Below are positions 34,264-43,018 of a stretch of DNA of 64,000 nucleotides, in pieces. The stretch spans positions 48,295 through 112,294 of the forward strand of contig CAMDRO010000002.1 in NCBI GenBank assembly GCA_945906795.1, given 5' to 3'. Within the stretch, counting starts at the first letter, position 1; every line of letters starts with the position of its first letter. Source of the stretch: Spirosoma fluviale. GTDB taxonomy: Bacteria; Bacteroidota; Bacteroidia; Cytophagales; Spirosomataceae. The notes under the pieces are model-generated. The model did no database searches. It was given only the letters and a program-made list of their open reading frames with translations, and was not told the DNA's origin. Made by a program: the position numbers and the translations under genes.

Positions 34264-35601
34264 TTAATATTTAAACACTTTATTTCCTGCCATAACCTCT
34301 TGCGATTTCTCGTCGAAAGTTACACGCATTCCTGTACGATATGCCGCATTTGACATGATCGTTGCAATAGAATGTTGGTATCCAGCTTCGATAGGCGCAT
34401 TTGGTGTTTTGCGAGAACGAACACATTCCATCCAATTTTTAATGTGGTTGAATGTTAATTGGTCTCCACCTGTATTGGCACTTGTTTCTACTACGATAGC
34501 TTCACCCAATTTCATGCTAGGTAATAGGTTGGCTTGCATCCCCATTTCTTTTGCATCTCTTTCACGAAGACCCCCATTTGGAGAAATGGTATTCGTGTCT
34601 AAGTTTAATTCACCAGAATTTGAGTAATAGATTTCTTTCGTTCCGCCGGCTCCATTTGAGAAGCGAGAAGTAAATTGAACTTGGAATCCTTTTGTTTTAT
34701 CATCTGAAGGGCCGTAATCAAATACAGTGGTTTGAGTATCTGCATTTACACGACCATCATTCCATTGGTAAATACCTCCGTTAGAAACCGCAGAACGAGG
34801 ATGCGTTAAACCAGAGAACCAGTGTACGGTATCAATTTGGTGTGACATCCATTGGCCCGAAATACCTGATGAATATGGCCAGAATAAACGATATTCTAAA
34901 TATTTACGCGGATCAAACGTATCTTTTGGACGGTTAATTAAGAAACGATTCCAATCAATATCGGATTCCTTTAAAATTTTAGTTAAGGCTGGACGTCTCC
35001 ATCTTCCTGGTTGGTTAACATTCCATAGCAACTCAACCATTTTGATGTCTCCGAATTTACCTGACTTGATAAAATCTTCTGCCGCAAAATAATTTGTTCC
35101 TGAACGACGTTGAGATCCAATTTGTACAATTTTATTGGATTCTTTTACCGCCTTTAAAACCGCACGGTTATCTTCCATGGTTTCTGCCAAAGGCTTCTCG
35201 CAATACGCATCACAACCCGCTTTTACGGCTTCAATTAAGTGAATTGCATGTTGGAAATCGGCAGTTGAAATAAATACAGCATCAATACCTTTTGACGCAT
35301 ATAACTCATCATTATTGCGGTAGGTTGTCACTTTGCTGCCCAATTGACTTTGGTAATAGGCTGCACCTTCTTCTCTACGGCGATTCCAAAGATCAGAAAG
35401 TCCGACCATTTCAAAATTCATCTCTTTCGATAAAGTTTTAAAAGGGGATACGTGTGATGATCGATGACGATCTGAAAAACCAACTGCAGCAACGCGCACC
35501 CGGTCATTGGCTCCTAAAATCTTGCTATAAGACTTAGGGCTAAAGGCAAAAGTACCTAGCGAAGCTATGGCACTTTTTTGAATAAATTCTCTTCTTTCCA
35601 T
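34264..35601 (-). CDS. Exported Gfo/Idh/MocA-family oxidoreductase
   Basis: 445 residues. N-terminal Tat-type leader (RREFIQKSAIASLGTFAFS) lacking the full twin-arginine consensus spacing but typical of Bacteroidota Gfo/Idh/MocA proteins. Nucleotide-binding start VRVAAVGFSDRHR, the conserved CEKPLAETMEDNRAV (EKP motif), and a C-terminal substrate domain (SSGISGQWMSHQIDTVHWFSG with the usual D-x-x-x-W). These enzymes oxidise or reduce sugars with a tightly bound NAD(P). Paired with the downstream-facing double DUF1080 protein (19 bp apart), it fits 3-keto-glycoside chemistry in the periplasm. Confidence 0.85.
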   Translation of the reverse strand: MERREFIQKSAIASLGTFAFSPKSYSKILGANDRVRVAAVGFSDRHRSSHVSPFKTLSKEMNFEMVGLSDLWNRRREEGAAYYQSQLGSKVTTYRNNDELYASKGIDAVFISTADFQHAIHLIEAVKAGCDAYCEKPLAETMEDNRAVLKAVKESNKIVQIGSQRRSGTNYFAAEDFIKSGKFGDIKMVELLWNVNQPGRWRRPALTKILKESDIDWNRFLINRPKDTFDPRKYLEYRLFWPYSSGISGQWMSHQIDTVHWFSGLTHPRSAVSNGGIYQWNDGRVNADTQTTVFDYGPSDDKTKGFQVQFTSRFSNGAGGTKEIYYSNSGELNLDTNTISPNGGLRERDAKEMGMQANLLPSMKLGEAIVVETSANTGGDQLTFNHIKNWMECVRSRKTPNAPIEAGYQHSIATIMSNAAYRTGMRVTFDEKSQEVMAGNKVFKY

Positions 35602-35619
35602 GGTAATAGGTTTATAATT

Positions 35620-36981
35620 TTATTTAATTTCTCTGATTTTTATGTTCTTGTAAAAAACGGAATCACCATGCTCTTGAAATAAGATGGGTCCTGAGGCTTG
35701 AGCACCATAACCATCCCATTTGGCATGCTTGCTATGCGCCACTAATACTTTAAAGATATTGGAATTTCTTTCGTATTCTAACACTTTAAATCCATTTAAC
35801 CAGTGTTGAACGATGTTATTTGGATAAACGATGATACGTCCTTGATTCCATTCGCCTATTTTCTTTTGAAAACGTTTGTCGTTTTTGTCCGATGGAATGA
35901 TGTCATATAAACTGGCTAGTGTACGATTTCCAACGGTTCCTAATTTGGCATCTGGATGTTTCTCGTCATCTAACACTTGGTATTCTAAGCCGATAGCCGA
36001 CATGCCAGAAGCATATGTTTCGTTAACAAAATATTTAACACCAGAATTTGCTCCTTCGGTTAGTTTAAAATCAAAAACAAATTCAAAAGCCCCAAATTTC
36101 TCGTTGGTCAATATATCACCTCCATTACCTGATTCTTTTCCACCTGAAGAATTTACGTGTAACATTCCTTCTTCTGCAGTCCAAACTTTAGGAGGAGCTG
36201 TAGTTTTAAAAGCAGATCTGAACCCAGTTAAATCTTTCCCATTAAATAATAATTTAAATCCTAACGATTTTTCCTGAGCTGAAAGTGTATTCAAGGTATA
36301 GTTTTCCACGGGAGTCACACCATCTGCTGCGCGTGGTTGCATGTCTTTACCCGTTTGAATTCGAACATTTTTCCACATCACCTGCTTTCCAGCCGCCGCT
36401 TCTTTACCTATTGCATGTACCTGTAGCGCAATAAAACCAGAAGGGGTCATGTCGTCGATTAAGTTGGCCACCGGCACATCATTAATCCAAGTACGAATGA
36501 CACTGCCAATCGCCTCGATGCGGTATTTATTCCAAGCATCACGCTTGAAGGCTTTTTTAGCGGCAGGATTCATTTCATTTTGGTACAACCAACCTCTGCG
36601 GGCTTCGTCGTAGATTCCGCCGGACCAACCGCGATCCGAGGGATCTATTTCGACTTGGTATCCATGTACGCGGCCATTGTTAAACTCTGGTTTTGATAAA
36701 CTGCGGATTTGAATGCCTGAATTCATCGAGTTATCCACTTTTAATTCTAACTCAAGAATGAAATCACCATAGGTTTTCTCCGTCGACATGAAAGAATTTG
36801 GGGTGTTGGCCACCGTGGTGCCAATGATCACTCCATTTTTAATTTCGTATTTCGCTTGGCCATTTAATTGTTTCCAACCAGCAAATGTTTTTCCGTCAAA
36901 AAGGTTAGTCCATTTTTGCGCTTGCATGGCAGTTGGCAAAAGCATTACTGCTACAAGCATTGAGTAGATTGTTTTTTTCAT
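35620..36981 (-). CDS. Exported protein with two DUF1080 domains
   Basis: 453 residues. A signal peptide (MLVAVMLLPTAMQAQ) is followed by DUF1080 domain 1 (~24-215: WTNLFDGKTFAGWKQLNG, NSGIQIRSLSKPEF) and domain 2 (~240-453: FKLLFNGKDLTGFRSAF, NSGVKYFVNETYASGMSAIG). Each repeats the L-F-x-G-K opening and the N-S-G motif, so this is an internal duplication. DUF1080 proteins include 3-keto-disaccharide hydrolases. It is first in the operon, followed by the Gfo/Idh/MocA oxidoreductase that could make the 3-keto substrate. A good promoter precedes it at 37015-37045. Confidence 0.85.
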   Translation of the reverse strand: MKKTIYSMLVAVMLLPTAMQAQKWTNLFDGKTFAGWKQLNGQAKYEIKNGVIIGTTVANTPNSFMSTEKTYGDFILELELKVDNSMNSGIQIRSLSKPEFNNGRVHGYQVEIDPSDRGWSGGIYDEARRGWLYQNEMNPAAKKAFKRDAWNKYRIEAIGSVIRTWINDVPVANLIDDMTPSGFIALQVHAIGKEAAAGKQVMWKNVRIQTGKDMQPRAADGVTPVENYTLNTLSAQEKSLGFKLLFNGKDLTGFRSAFKTTAPPKVWTAEEGMLHVNSSGGKESGNGGDILTNEKFGAFEFVFDFKLTEGANSGVKYFVNETYASGMSAIGLEYQVLDDEKHPDAKLGTVGNRTLASLYDIIPSDKNDKRFQKKIGEWNQGRIIVYPNNIVQHWLNGFKVLEYERNSNIFKVLVAHSKHAKWDGYGAQASGPILFQEHGDSVFYKNIKIREIK

Positions 36982-37014
36982 AATTTGTATTTAAAGGTAT
37001 ATTTCTATTTCTTA

Positions 37015-37045
37015 TAAAGATATAACCAATATTTTTTTACTCAAA
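37015..37045 (-). promoter_or_regulatory. Promoter of the double-DUF1080/oxidoreductase operon
   Basis: On the minus strand TTTG (37045-37042) and TATCTTTA (37022-37015) are separated by 19 bp; only the last base differs from TTTG-N19-TAnnTTTG. The predicted start near 37009 gives a leader of about 28 nt before the ATG at 36981. Confidence 0.55.
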
Positions 37046-37057
37046 TTTTTATCCATA

Positions 37058-37112
37058 AATAGATTATTTTTTAACTGAATTTTTAATGTTAATCTATTAT
37101 TTTTGTAGATTA
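37058..37112 (+). promoter_or_regulatory. Candidate operator/promoter region of the trans-sulfuration gene
   Basis: AATAGATTA (37058-37066) and TAATCTATT (37090-37098) are perfect inverted copies, and a third half-site TAGATTA lies at 37106-37112. The -7-like box TATTTTTG (37098-37105) sits between the last two half-sites, 20 bp before the ATG. A dimeric regulator bound here would block the promoter; no regulator is identified and the region is AT-rich. Confidence 0.4.
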
Positions 37113-37125
37113 TTAATTGAAATTT

Positions 37126-38289
37126 ATGAAAAAACAGACTCAATCGATCCGAATTCAGGTACCTAAGTCCCTTAATCACGAACATTCTGTGCCTCTTTAT
37201 TTAACGTCGAGTTTTACGTTTGAAGATGCAGAGCAAAGTAAAGCCGTGTTTGCGGATGAAATGGAAGGAAATATTTATTCGCGATTTATGAATCCCAATG
37301 TGGATGAGTTTGTTTCGAAAATGTGTATGCTGGAAAATGCGGAGGATGGAATTGCCTTCTCCACAGGGATGGCAGCCATTTTTGCGTCGATAGCAGGATT
37401 GCTAAAATCAGGCGATCATATTATAGCCTCAAAAGCTTTGTTTGGTTCAGCGATTCAAATATTAACTAAAATCACCTCCAAGTGGGGTATAGAGTGTACT
37501 TTTGTTTTGGGTAGCGATTTAGATGCTTGGAAAAATGCGATGAAGCCCAACACAAAATTCATGTTTTGTGAGAGCCCGTCAAATCCAGGTTTAGAGATGG
37601 TCGACATACAAGCATTGAGTGATTTGAAGTCTGGTACGGATATTGTTTTGGTGGTCGACAATTGTTTTGCCACGCCGATATTACAAACGCCCTTAGATTT
37701 AGGGGCTGATTTAGTCATTCATTCGGCGACTAAATTTATCGACGGTCAAGGGCGAGTTTTAGGTGGAGTTATTTGTGGCAAAAAAGAATTGATTCAAGAA
37801 ATACGGTTTTTTGCCCGGCATACCGGTCCTTCTTTATCGCCTTTTAATGCTTGGGTTTTATCGAAAAGCTTAGAATTACTTGACCTTAGGATGCAAAAAC
37901 ATTCAGAAAATGCGCTGGCCTTGGCTTTGGCACTAGATGGTCATCAAGCGCTTAATGGAGTTAATTATCCTTTTCTTCCTGCACATCCTCAGTATGAGTT
38001 GGCTAAAAAGCAAATGAAATATGGGGGTGGCATTATTACCATCGATATAAAGGGTGGATTTGAAAAGGTCAATACCTTTTCGAAACAGTTGAAATTCATT
38101 ACAATCTCATCCAATTTAGGGGATTCTCGGACGATAATGACACACCCGGGCTCAACGACCCATTCAAAATTGTCCATGGAAGATAAGGCCGAGGTAGGCA
38201 TCACCGATGGATTAGTTCGTATTTCAGTAGGCTTAGAACACATCGATGATTTAATTGAGGATATCACGCAAGCCTTAAATCATTTATAA
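37126..38289 (+). CDS. Cys/Met-metabolism PLP enzyme (O-succinylhomoserine sulfhydrylase / cystathionine gamma-synthase-like)
   Basis: 387 residues from the ATG at 37126. PLP-binding Lys203 lies in HSATKFIDGQGRVLGG; YSRFMNPNVDEF and FSTGMAAIFASI are the conserved substrate and cofactor regions; MTHPGSTTHSKL and VRISVGLEHIDDLIEDI close the domain. It makes homocysteine or cystathionine from an activated homoserine. MetZ-type sulfhydrylase is the closest match but MetB or MetY cannot be excluded. Its stop overlaps the nuoH start by one base (TAATG), an odd pairing. Possible regulation by the inverted repeats just upstream. Confidence 0.85.
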   Translation: MKKQTQSIRIQVPKSLNHEHSVPLYLTSSFTFEDAEQSKAVFADEMEGNIYSRFMNPNVDEFVSKMCMLENAEDGIAFSTGMAAIFASIAGLLKSGDHIIASKALFGSAIQILTKITSKWGIECTFVLGSDLDAWKNAMKPNTKFMFCESPSNPGLEMVDIQALSDLKSGTDIVLVVDNCFATPILQTPLDLGADLVIHSATKFIDGQGRVLGGVICGKKELIQEIRFFARHTGPSLSPFNAWVLSKSLELLDLRMQKHSENALALALALDGHQALNGVNYPFLPAHPQYELAKKQMKYGGGIITIDIKGGFEKVNTFSKQLKFITISSNLGDSRTIMTHPGSTTHSKLSMEDKAEVGITDGLVRISVGLEHIDDLIEDITQALNHL

Positions 38290-39377
38290 TGTGGATCGCG
38301 CTTCTTATTTGCCTAGTTTTAATCACCCTCAATGTGGTGGTCGGCGTGTATGTGGAGCGGAAATTATCAGCATTTATGCAGGACCGTTTGGGCCCGACCG
38401 AAGTGGGAAAATGGGGCCTTTTACAGGTTTTTGCCGACTTACTAAAGCTATTGCAAAAGGAGGATATCGTTCCATATGCAGCCCAAAGAAAGCTTTTTCT
38501 CGCAGCACCCTGGATCATATTTTTGTCTATTTTTGGCGCATTTTCAGTTATTCCCTTAAGCTCAGGTGTTTGGCTTCAAGGTAGCCAAACGGAAATGGGT
38601 TTAATGCTCCTGATGGGGATAATATCCTTGGATACACTGGGAATATTGCTGGCCGGCTGGACGTCCAATAACAAATATTCTTTATTAGGGGCGATCCGTT
38701 CGGCGGCCCAATTAGTTTCTTATGAAATACCCTTAGGACTTGCGATTTTGTCGGTTGTCATTTTGTCTTCTAGCTTGAACTTGCAGGAGATTGCGGGCCA
38801 ACAAGGAATTTTTGCCGAAGGGAAACAATATTTATTTGGCATCAGAAATACAGGTATTGAAGTGGGAAGCATGGGCGGAATTTTGACTTGGAATGTAGTC
38901 CGAATGCCTTTCCTGTTTTTTTTATTCATCGTGTTTTTTATTGCCAGTTTAGCTGAAGCTAATCGGGCACCCTTTGATATTCCAGAAGCTGAATCTGAAT
39001 TGGTCGGCGGTTTTCATACCGAATATTCAGGAATGCGATGGGCATTGTTATTTTTATCTGAATACGGTATTATGCTATTAGTGAGCATCTTAGGCGTGAT
39101 CCTTTTCTGGGGTGCTTGGTACTCGCCCTTTCCTAATGTAGGAAGTTTAAAATTAGCGGATTGGACTAATGGAATACCGGGAACTGTGTTGGGAACAGCT
39201 TTGGGTTTTTTCTGGTTGATGCTAAAATCGTATGTATTGATTGCCTTGCAAATGTGGGTTCGCTGGACGCTTCCTAGGTTGCGTGTGGACCAGCTTATGT
39301 ATTTGTCTTGGAAAGTGTTGACCCCCATTGCTTTATTTTTCGTCGCAATATCCTCGGTTTGGTCGCTATTAAAGTAA
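38289..39377 (+). CDS. nuoH: NADH-quinone oxidoreductase subunit H (solitary)
   Basis: 362 residues, about eight or nine membrane helices. ERKLSAFMQDRLGPTEVG in the first loop and SLAEANRAPFDIPEAESELVGGFHTEYSG, the most conserved stretch of NuoH/ND1, are intact and line the quinone site of complex I. No other nuo gene is in the window; the gene is instead translationally coupled to a methionine-synthesis gene. It could be the only copy relocated from a split nuo operon or an extra copy. No damage is visible. Confidence 0.93.
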   Translation: MWIALLICLVLITLNVVVGVYVERKLSAFMQDRLGPTEVGKWGLLQVFADLLKLLQKEDIVPYAAQRKLFLAAPWIIFLSIFGAFSVIPLSSGVWLQGSQTEMGLMLLMGIISLDTLGILLAGWTSNNKYSLLGAIRSAAQLVSYEIPLGLAILSVVILSSSLNLQEIAGQQGIFAEGKQYLFGIRNTGIEVGSMGGILTWNVVRMPFLFFLFIVFFIASLAEANRAPFDIPEAESELVGGFHTEYSGMRWALLFLSEYGIMLLVSILGVILFWGAWYSPFPNVGSLKLADWTNGIPGTVLGTALGFFWLMLKSYVLIALQMWVRWTLPRLRVDQLMYLSWKVLTPIALFFVAISSVWSLLK

Positions 39378-39426
39378 ATTCTATCGCGGAATTTTCGTAT
39401 TTTTAGTTTTATCTACTCCGTTATTT

Positions 39427-41832
39427 ATGAATAAACTCTTACTAAGAGTACTACCCATAGTTCTTTTGTTGGCCGGAAGCCAATTCTTACTCGCCCAAAC
39501 AACCACTTTACCTTCCGTTTACGGTCGTGTCTTAGACGCTCAAACTGGCGAACCTTTACGGGGCGCTGATATTTCCGTAGATTTTAAAAAATCGGGTGTT
39601 TCTACTGACTCTGCAGGCCGGTATCGATTGTATCTTCCTTTTGGTGAATATGTATTAAAAGTGAGTCGTGTGGGCTTTAATCCCTATCGAACTAAATTTT
39701 ATCTGAAAGCCGATTTTGAATTAAATGTCCAATTGAACGACGTGACCAAGCAATTGGAAGAAGTTATTGTTTCTAGTGCAGCGACCAAACGCGATATTCA
39801 AACTCCTTCCTTAGGGGTGACGGTGTTAAGTTTAAAAGGAATTAAAAAATTGCCTACCATGATGGGTGAGGTGGATGTGATTCGAAGTTTACAAACTTTG
39901 CCCGGGGTTTCTTCGGTGGGTGAGGGGGCAAATGGACTTAATATTCGAGGAAGTAATGTGGATCAAAATTTAATTTATATTGACGATACTCCTATTTTTA
40001 ACCCGACGCATATGTTTGGGTTATTTTCTGTTTTTGCTTCGGACGCTATTCGAGATTTAGAATTATATAAAGGAGGTATTCCTTCTAGGTTTGGTGGCCG
40101 TTCAGCCGCGGTGTTGGATATCAAAATGATTGAACCTAATACAGATAAATTCAAAATGCAAGGTGGAGTCGGTTTAGTCTCTAACCGACTGCTGGCCGAA
40201 ATACCTATTATTAAAGAAAAGTTATCGGTCATGGTCGCTGGCCGTTTATCTTTAAATGATTTTATGTTCAAGTGGTTTGCACCTAATTATTTGAAAAATA
40301 TTCGGGCCAACTTCTCTGATGTGGCGACCAAAGTTTTTTATAGACCCAACAATAAGAATACGATTTCCTTTTCTAGTTATTTAAGCCAGGATTACTACCG
40401 GGTGGATTCATTGTTTAGTATTGAAAATGTGATTGCCAAACGGACTTCGTTTGATTATGGTCACACAAATTTTGCGATCCATTGGAATCATTATTTTTCT
40501 GAGAAGTTGAATTTGATGCTAAGTGCGGCAAGCACCGTTTATAAAACAAAGACGTATGCTCCTGATACGGTGAATACGATTGATTTAAATAGTTTCATCA
40601 AATACAAAAATCTATCGGCAAGCTTTGATTTTCAGCCGAATGATAAACATAAGGTGAATTTTGGAGGTACCATTACCCGCTATGATATTGATCCGGGATC
40701 CTTAAATATAGGTGTGGTTTCCCGAGTGGCTACGGTTAAAATTCAAGATGAGCAATCGATGGAAGCTGCGATTTTTGCGGATGATGAATTTAAAATGAAC
40801 GAGAAATTTACCATTCAATATGGTTTACGGTATTCGCAATATTGGCGAATTGGCGGAGGAACCGTAAATGAATACACCCCTAACCGCATGCCTTCCTTAA
40901 ATTCCATCGTGAATAAAAAGACCTATGCGGATGGTGAGGTTATGTCTTCTTATGGTGGATTTGAACCTCGTTTAACGATGAAATATTCAATTGGCGAAAA
41001 TTCAACGATGAAGTTTGGATACAATCGGATGCAGCAGTTTTTCCAATTGCTTTCTAATAACACGACTCCTTTGCCCACTTCTCGTTGGAAGACGGCTGAT
41101 CAGTTTATCAAGCCCCAACAAAGTGATTTTCTTTCTTTGGGTTTATTTAAAACCTATAACGAAAACGTCTACGAAGCATCTTTAGAGACGTATTACCGGG
41201 ATGTTCGCAATACCCTTGATTTTATTTCTGGGGCTAATTTGCAATTAAATCCCAACATCGAAACTCAGTTGGTGACCGGAAAAAGTAAAGCCTATGGAGT
41301 TGAGTTAATGGTTCAAAAGAAAAAAGGGGAAGTAAGCGGTTGGGTTTCCTACACCTATGCGCGTGCCTTCAGTCAAATGATCGGTGATTATCCTGAGGTG
41401 CAATCCATCAATGGTGGTGACTGGTTTGCGACCAATTACGATAAACCGCATACTTTTAATATGATGCTGAATGTTCAGCCGACTACCCACCATAGCTTTT
41501 CGTTTACTTTTGCATATAATACAGGTAGGCCTTTTTCATCGCCATCTGGGATGTATGAAATTGGAGGTAAAAAGTATCCAGTATTCCAAGAGAGGAACAA
41601 TGACCGTATTCGAGATTACCACCGCTTAGATTTTTCTTGGACGATTAACAATCCGTCGATGAAAAGTCAGCGCTGGGAAGGTAGTTGGGTTTTCACCGTC
41701 TACAACCTCTATGGAAGGCAGAATCCGTATTCGGTGTTCTTTAAATCCTCCAAAACAGGACTTAGAGCCTATGAGCTAAGCGTTTTTGCTTCTCCTTTTA
41801 TTTCTCTTACGTACAATTTTAAATTTTTATAG
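39427..41832 (+). CDS. TonB-dependent outer-membrane receptor with CarboxypepD_reg-like N-domain
   Basis: 801 residues. A signal peptide (LLRVLPIVLLLAGSQFLLAQ), a carboxypeptidase-regulatory-like beta-sandwich (~26-110: VYGRVLDAQTGEPLRGADISV), a plug domain (~125-235: MGEVDVIRSLQTLPGVSSVGEG, NGLNIRGSNVDQNLIYIDDTP), then the 22-strand barrel. It imports an unknown ligand across the outer membrane using TonB energy. The next gene, 2 bp downstream, encodes a DUF4249 lipoprotein, a recurring partner of such receptors outside the SusC/SusD class. No SusD is present. Confidence 0.92.
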   Translation: MNKLLLRVLPIVLLLAGSQFLLAQTTTLPSVYGRVLDAQTGEPLRGADISVDFKKSGVSTDSAGRYRLYLPFGEYVLKVSRVGFNPYRTKFYLKADFELNVQLNDVTKQLEEVIVSSAATKRDIQTPSLGVTVLSLKGIKKLPTMMGEVDVIRSLQTLPGVSSVGEGANGLNIRGSNVDQNLIYIDDTPIFNPTHMFGLFSVFASDAIRDLELYKGGIPSRFGGRSAAVLDIKMIEPNTDKFKMQGGVGLVSNRLLAEIPIIKEKLSVMVAGRLSLNDFMFKWFAPNYLKNIRANFSDVATKVFYRPNNKNTISFSSYLSQDYYRVDSLFSIENVIAKRTSFDYGHTNFAIHWNHYFSEKLNLMLSAASTVYKTKTYAPDTVNTIDLNSFIKYKNLSASFDFQPNDKHKVNFGGTITRYDIDPGSLNIGVVSRVATVKIQDEQSMEAAIFADDEFKMNEKFTIQYGLRYSQYWRIGGGTVNEYTPNRMPSLNSIVNKKTYADGEVMSSYGGFEPRLTMKYSIGENSTMKFGYNRMQQFFQLLSNNTTPLPTSRWKTADQFIKPQQSDFLSLGLFKTYNENVYEASLETYYRDVRNTLDFISGANLQLNPNIETQLVTGKSKAYGVELMVQKKKGEVSGWVSYTYARAFSQMIGDYPEVQSINGGDWFATNYDKPHTFNMMLNVQPTTHHSFSFTFAYNTGRPFSSPSGMYEIGGKKYPVFQERNNDRIRDYHRLDFSWTINNPSMKSQRWEGSWVFTVYNLYGRQNPYSVFFKSSKTGLRAYELSVFASPFISLTYNFKFL

Positions 41833-41834
41833 AG

Positions 41835-42983
41835 ATGCCTACTCATTTATTCCGATATATACTTTTTTCTACGATCATTGGCATGATTTCTTGGGCTTGT
41901 ATCAACCCCATCATGGATTTCAAGCAAATTGATTCCACCTCCTACATGACCATTGAAGCCGATATTTCTGATGATGCGGCTTTAAATAAAATTCGAATTA
42001 CAAGTTCAGCGAATCGAATTATTTCTCAAAACCCTTTGGCTGTGACGAAAGCTGAGGTTTATGTGTTGGACCAAACTGGGGTAAAAACTATCTTCAAAGA
42101 AGGAGTTGCCCTAGGTACTTATTTGCCTCCCGAAGGATTTGTGGGTAAGGTGGGGTCCACCTATCGACTATTCGTAAAAACACTTACAGGAAAGCAATAT
42201 GAAAGTGTCGAAGAAAAAATGGTTCCTGCTCCTGAAATTGAAAATATTGTTACCCAGTTTGAGGTGAGGGATCAATATGATAAAGTAGATCCGCGACGAA
42301 ATGGTTTTTCAGTGTATGTCGATTTTAAAGATAGTCCTCAAGAAGGTGATTTTTACATGTGGAATTGGAGGCATTTTGAAAAGATTTCAATCTGTGAAAC
42401 TTGTGAGGGTGGGGCAACTTGGAATTTCAAAACCAATGTTTGCGTAGCTCCTAGAGTTCCCACCGAAGATATCTTAAATTATATGTGTAATGGAAATTGC
42501 TGGGATATTTCCAATAACAATGAATTAAATGTGTTTTCTGATGTGCTGACCAACGGACAAAAAATTTCAGGACGTCAGGTAGCCCGAGTGCCTTTTGATG
42601 GCTATTCGCCCTATTATTTACGTCTAGAGCAACGTTCAATCACCAAGAATGCATTCAATTTTTATCAATCTTTGATTGCTCAGGTGCAATCTAGCGGTTC
42701 TTTGTTTGACGTGCCAGCACAGACTCGTTTTAGTATGAATATTAAACCTATTACTGATCCTAAGGAAAGAGTTTTGGGTATTTTTAATGTCTTTTCTGTT
42801 CGTAAAAAGATTTACTTCATCGATCGATTAAAGAGTGTACCTAAGGAAGAATTCGCTTTAATCACGTATTTGACGGGAGAAATTTATACGTGTCCTCCAG
42901 GTTCTGTGAATTGTCAAGACCGCGTTCCTTGTGTAGAATCTGCCTATCGAACAAAAATTACTCCAGAAGGATGGAATTTATAA
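41835..42983 (+). CDS. DUF4249 lipoprotein, partner of the TonB receptor
   Basis: 382 residues. Lipoprotein-type N-terminus (ILFSTIIGMISWACINP, lipobox S-W-A-C). The DUF4249 domain covers most of the mature protein: ADISDDAALNKIRITSSANRI, AEVYVLDQTGVKTIFKEG, YRLFVKTLTGKQYES. It is Cys-rich in the middle (ISICETCEGG, MCNGNCWDI) and near the end (CPPGSVNCQDRVPC), so disulfides are likely. DUF4249 proteins usually accompany a TonB receptor, as here, and may act as surface substrate-binding lids in the way SusD does; the substrate is unknown. Confidence 0.85.
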   Translation: MPTHLFRYILFSTIIGMISWACINPIMDFKQIDSTSYMTIEADISDDAALNKIRITSSANRIISQNPLAVTKAEVYVLDQTGVKTIFKEGVALGTYLPPEGFVGKVGSTYRLFVKTLTGKQYESVEEKMVPAPEIENIVTQFEVRDQYDKVDPRRNGFSVYVDFKDSPQEGDFYMWNWRHFEKISICETCEGGATWNFKTNVCVAPRVPTEDILNYMCNGNCWDISNNNELNVFSDVLTNGQKISGRQVARVPFDGYSPYYLRLEQRSITKNAFNFYQSLIAQVQSSGSLFDVPAQTRFSMNIKPITDPKERVLGIFNVFSVRKKIYFIDRLKSVPKEEFALITYLTGEIYTCPPGSVNCQDRVPCVESAYRTKITPEGWNL

Positions 42984-43018
42984 TTTTTGAATGATCTTTG
43001 TGCTTTCAAATTTTTCCT

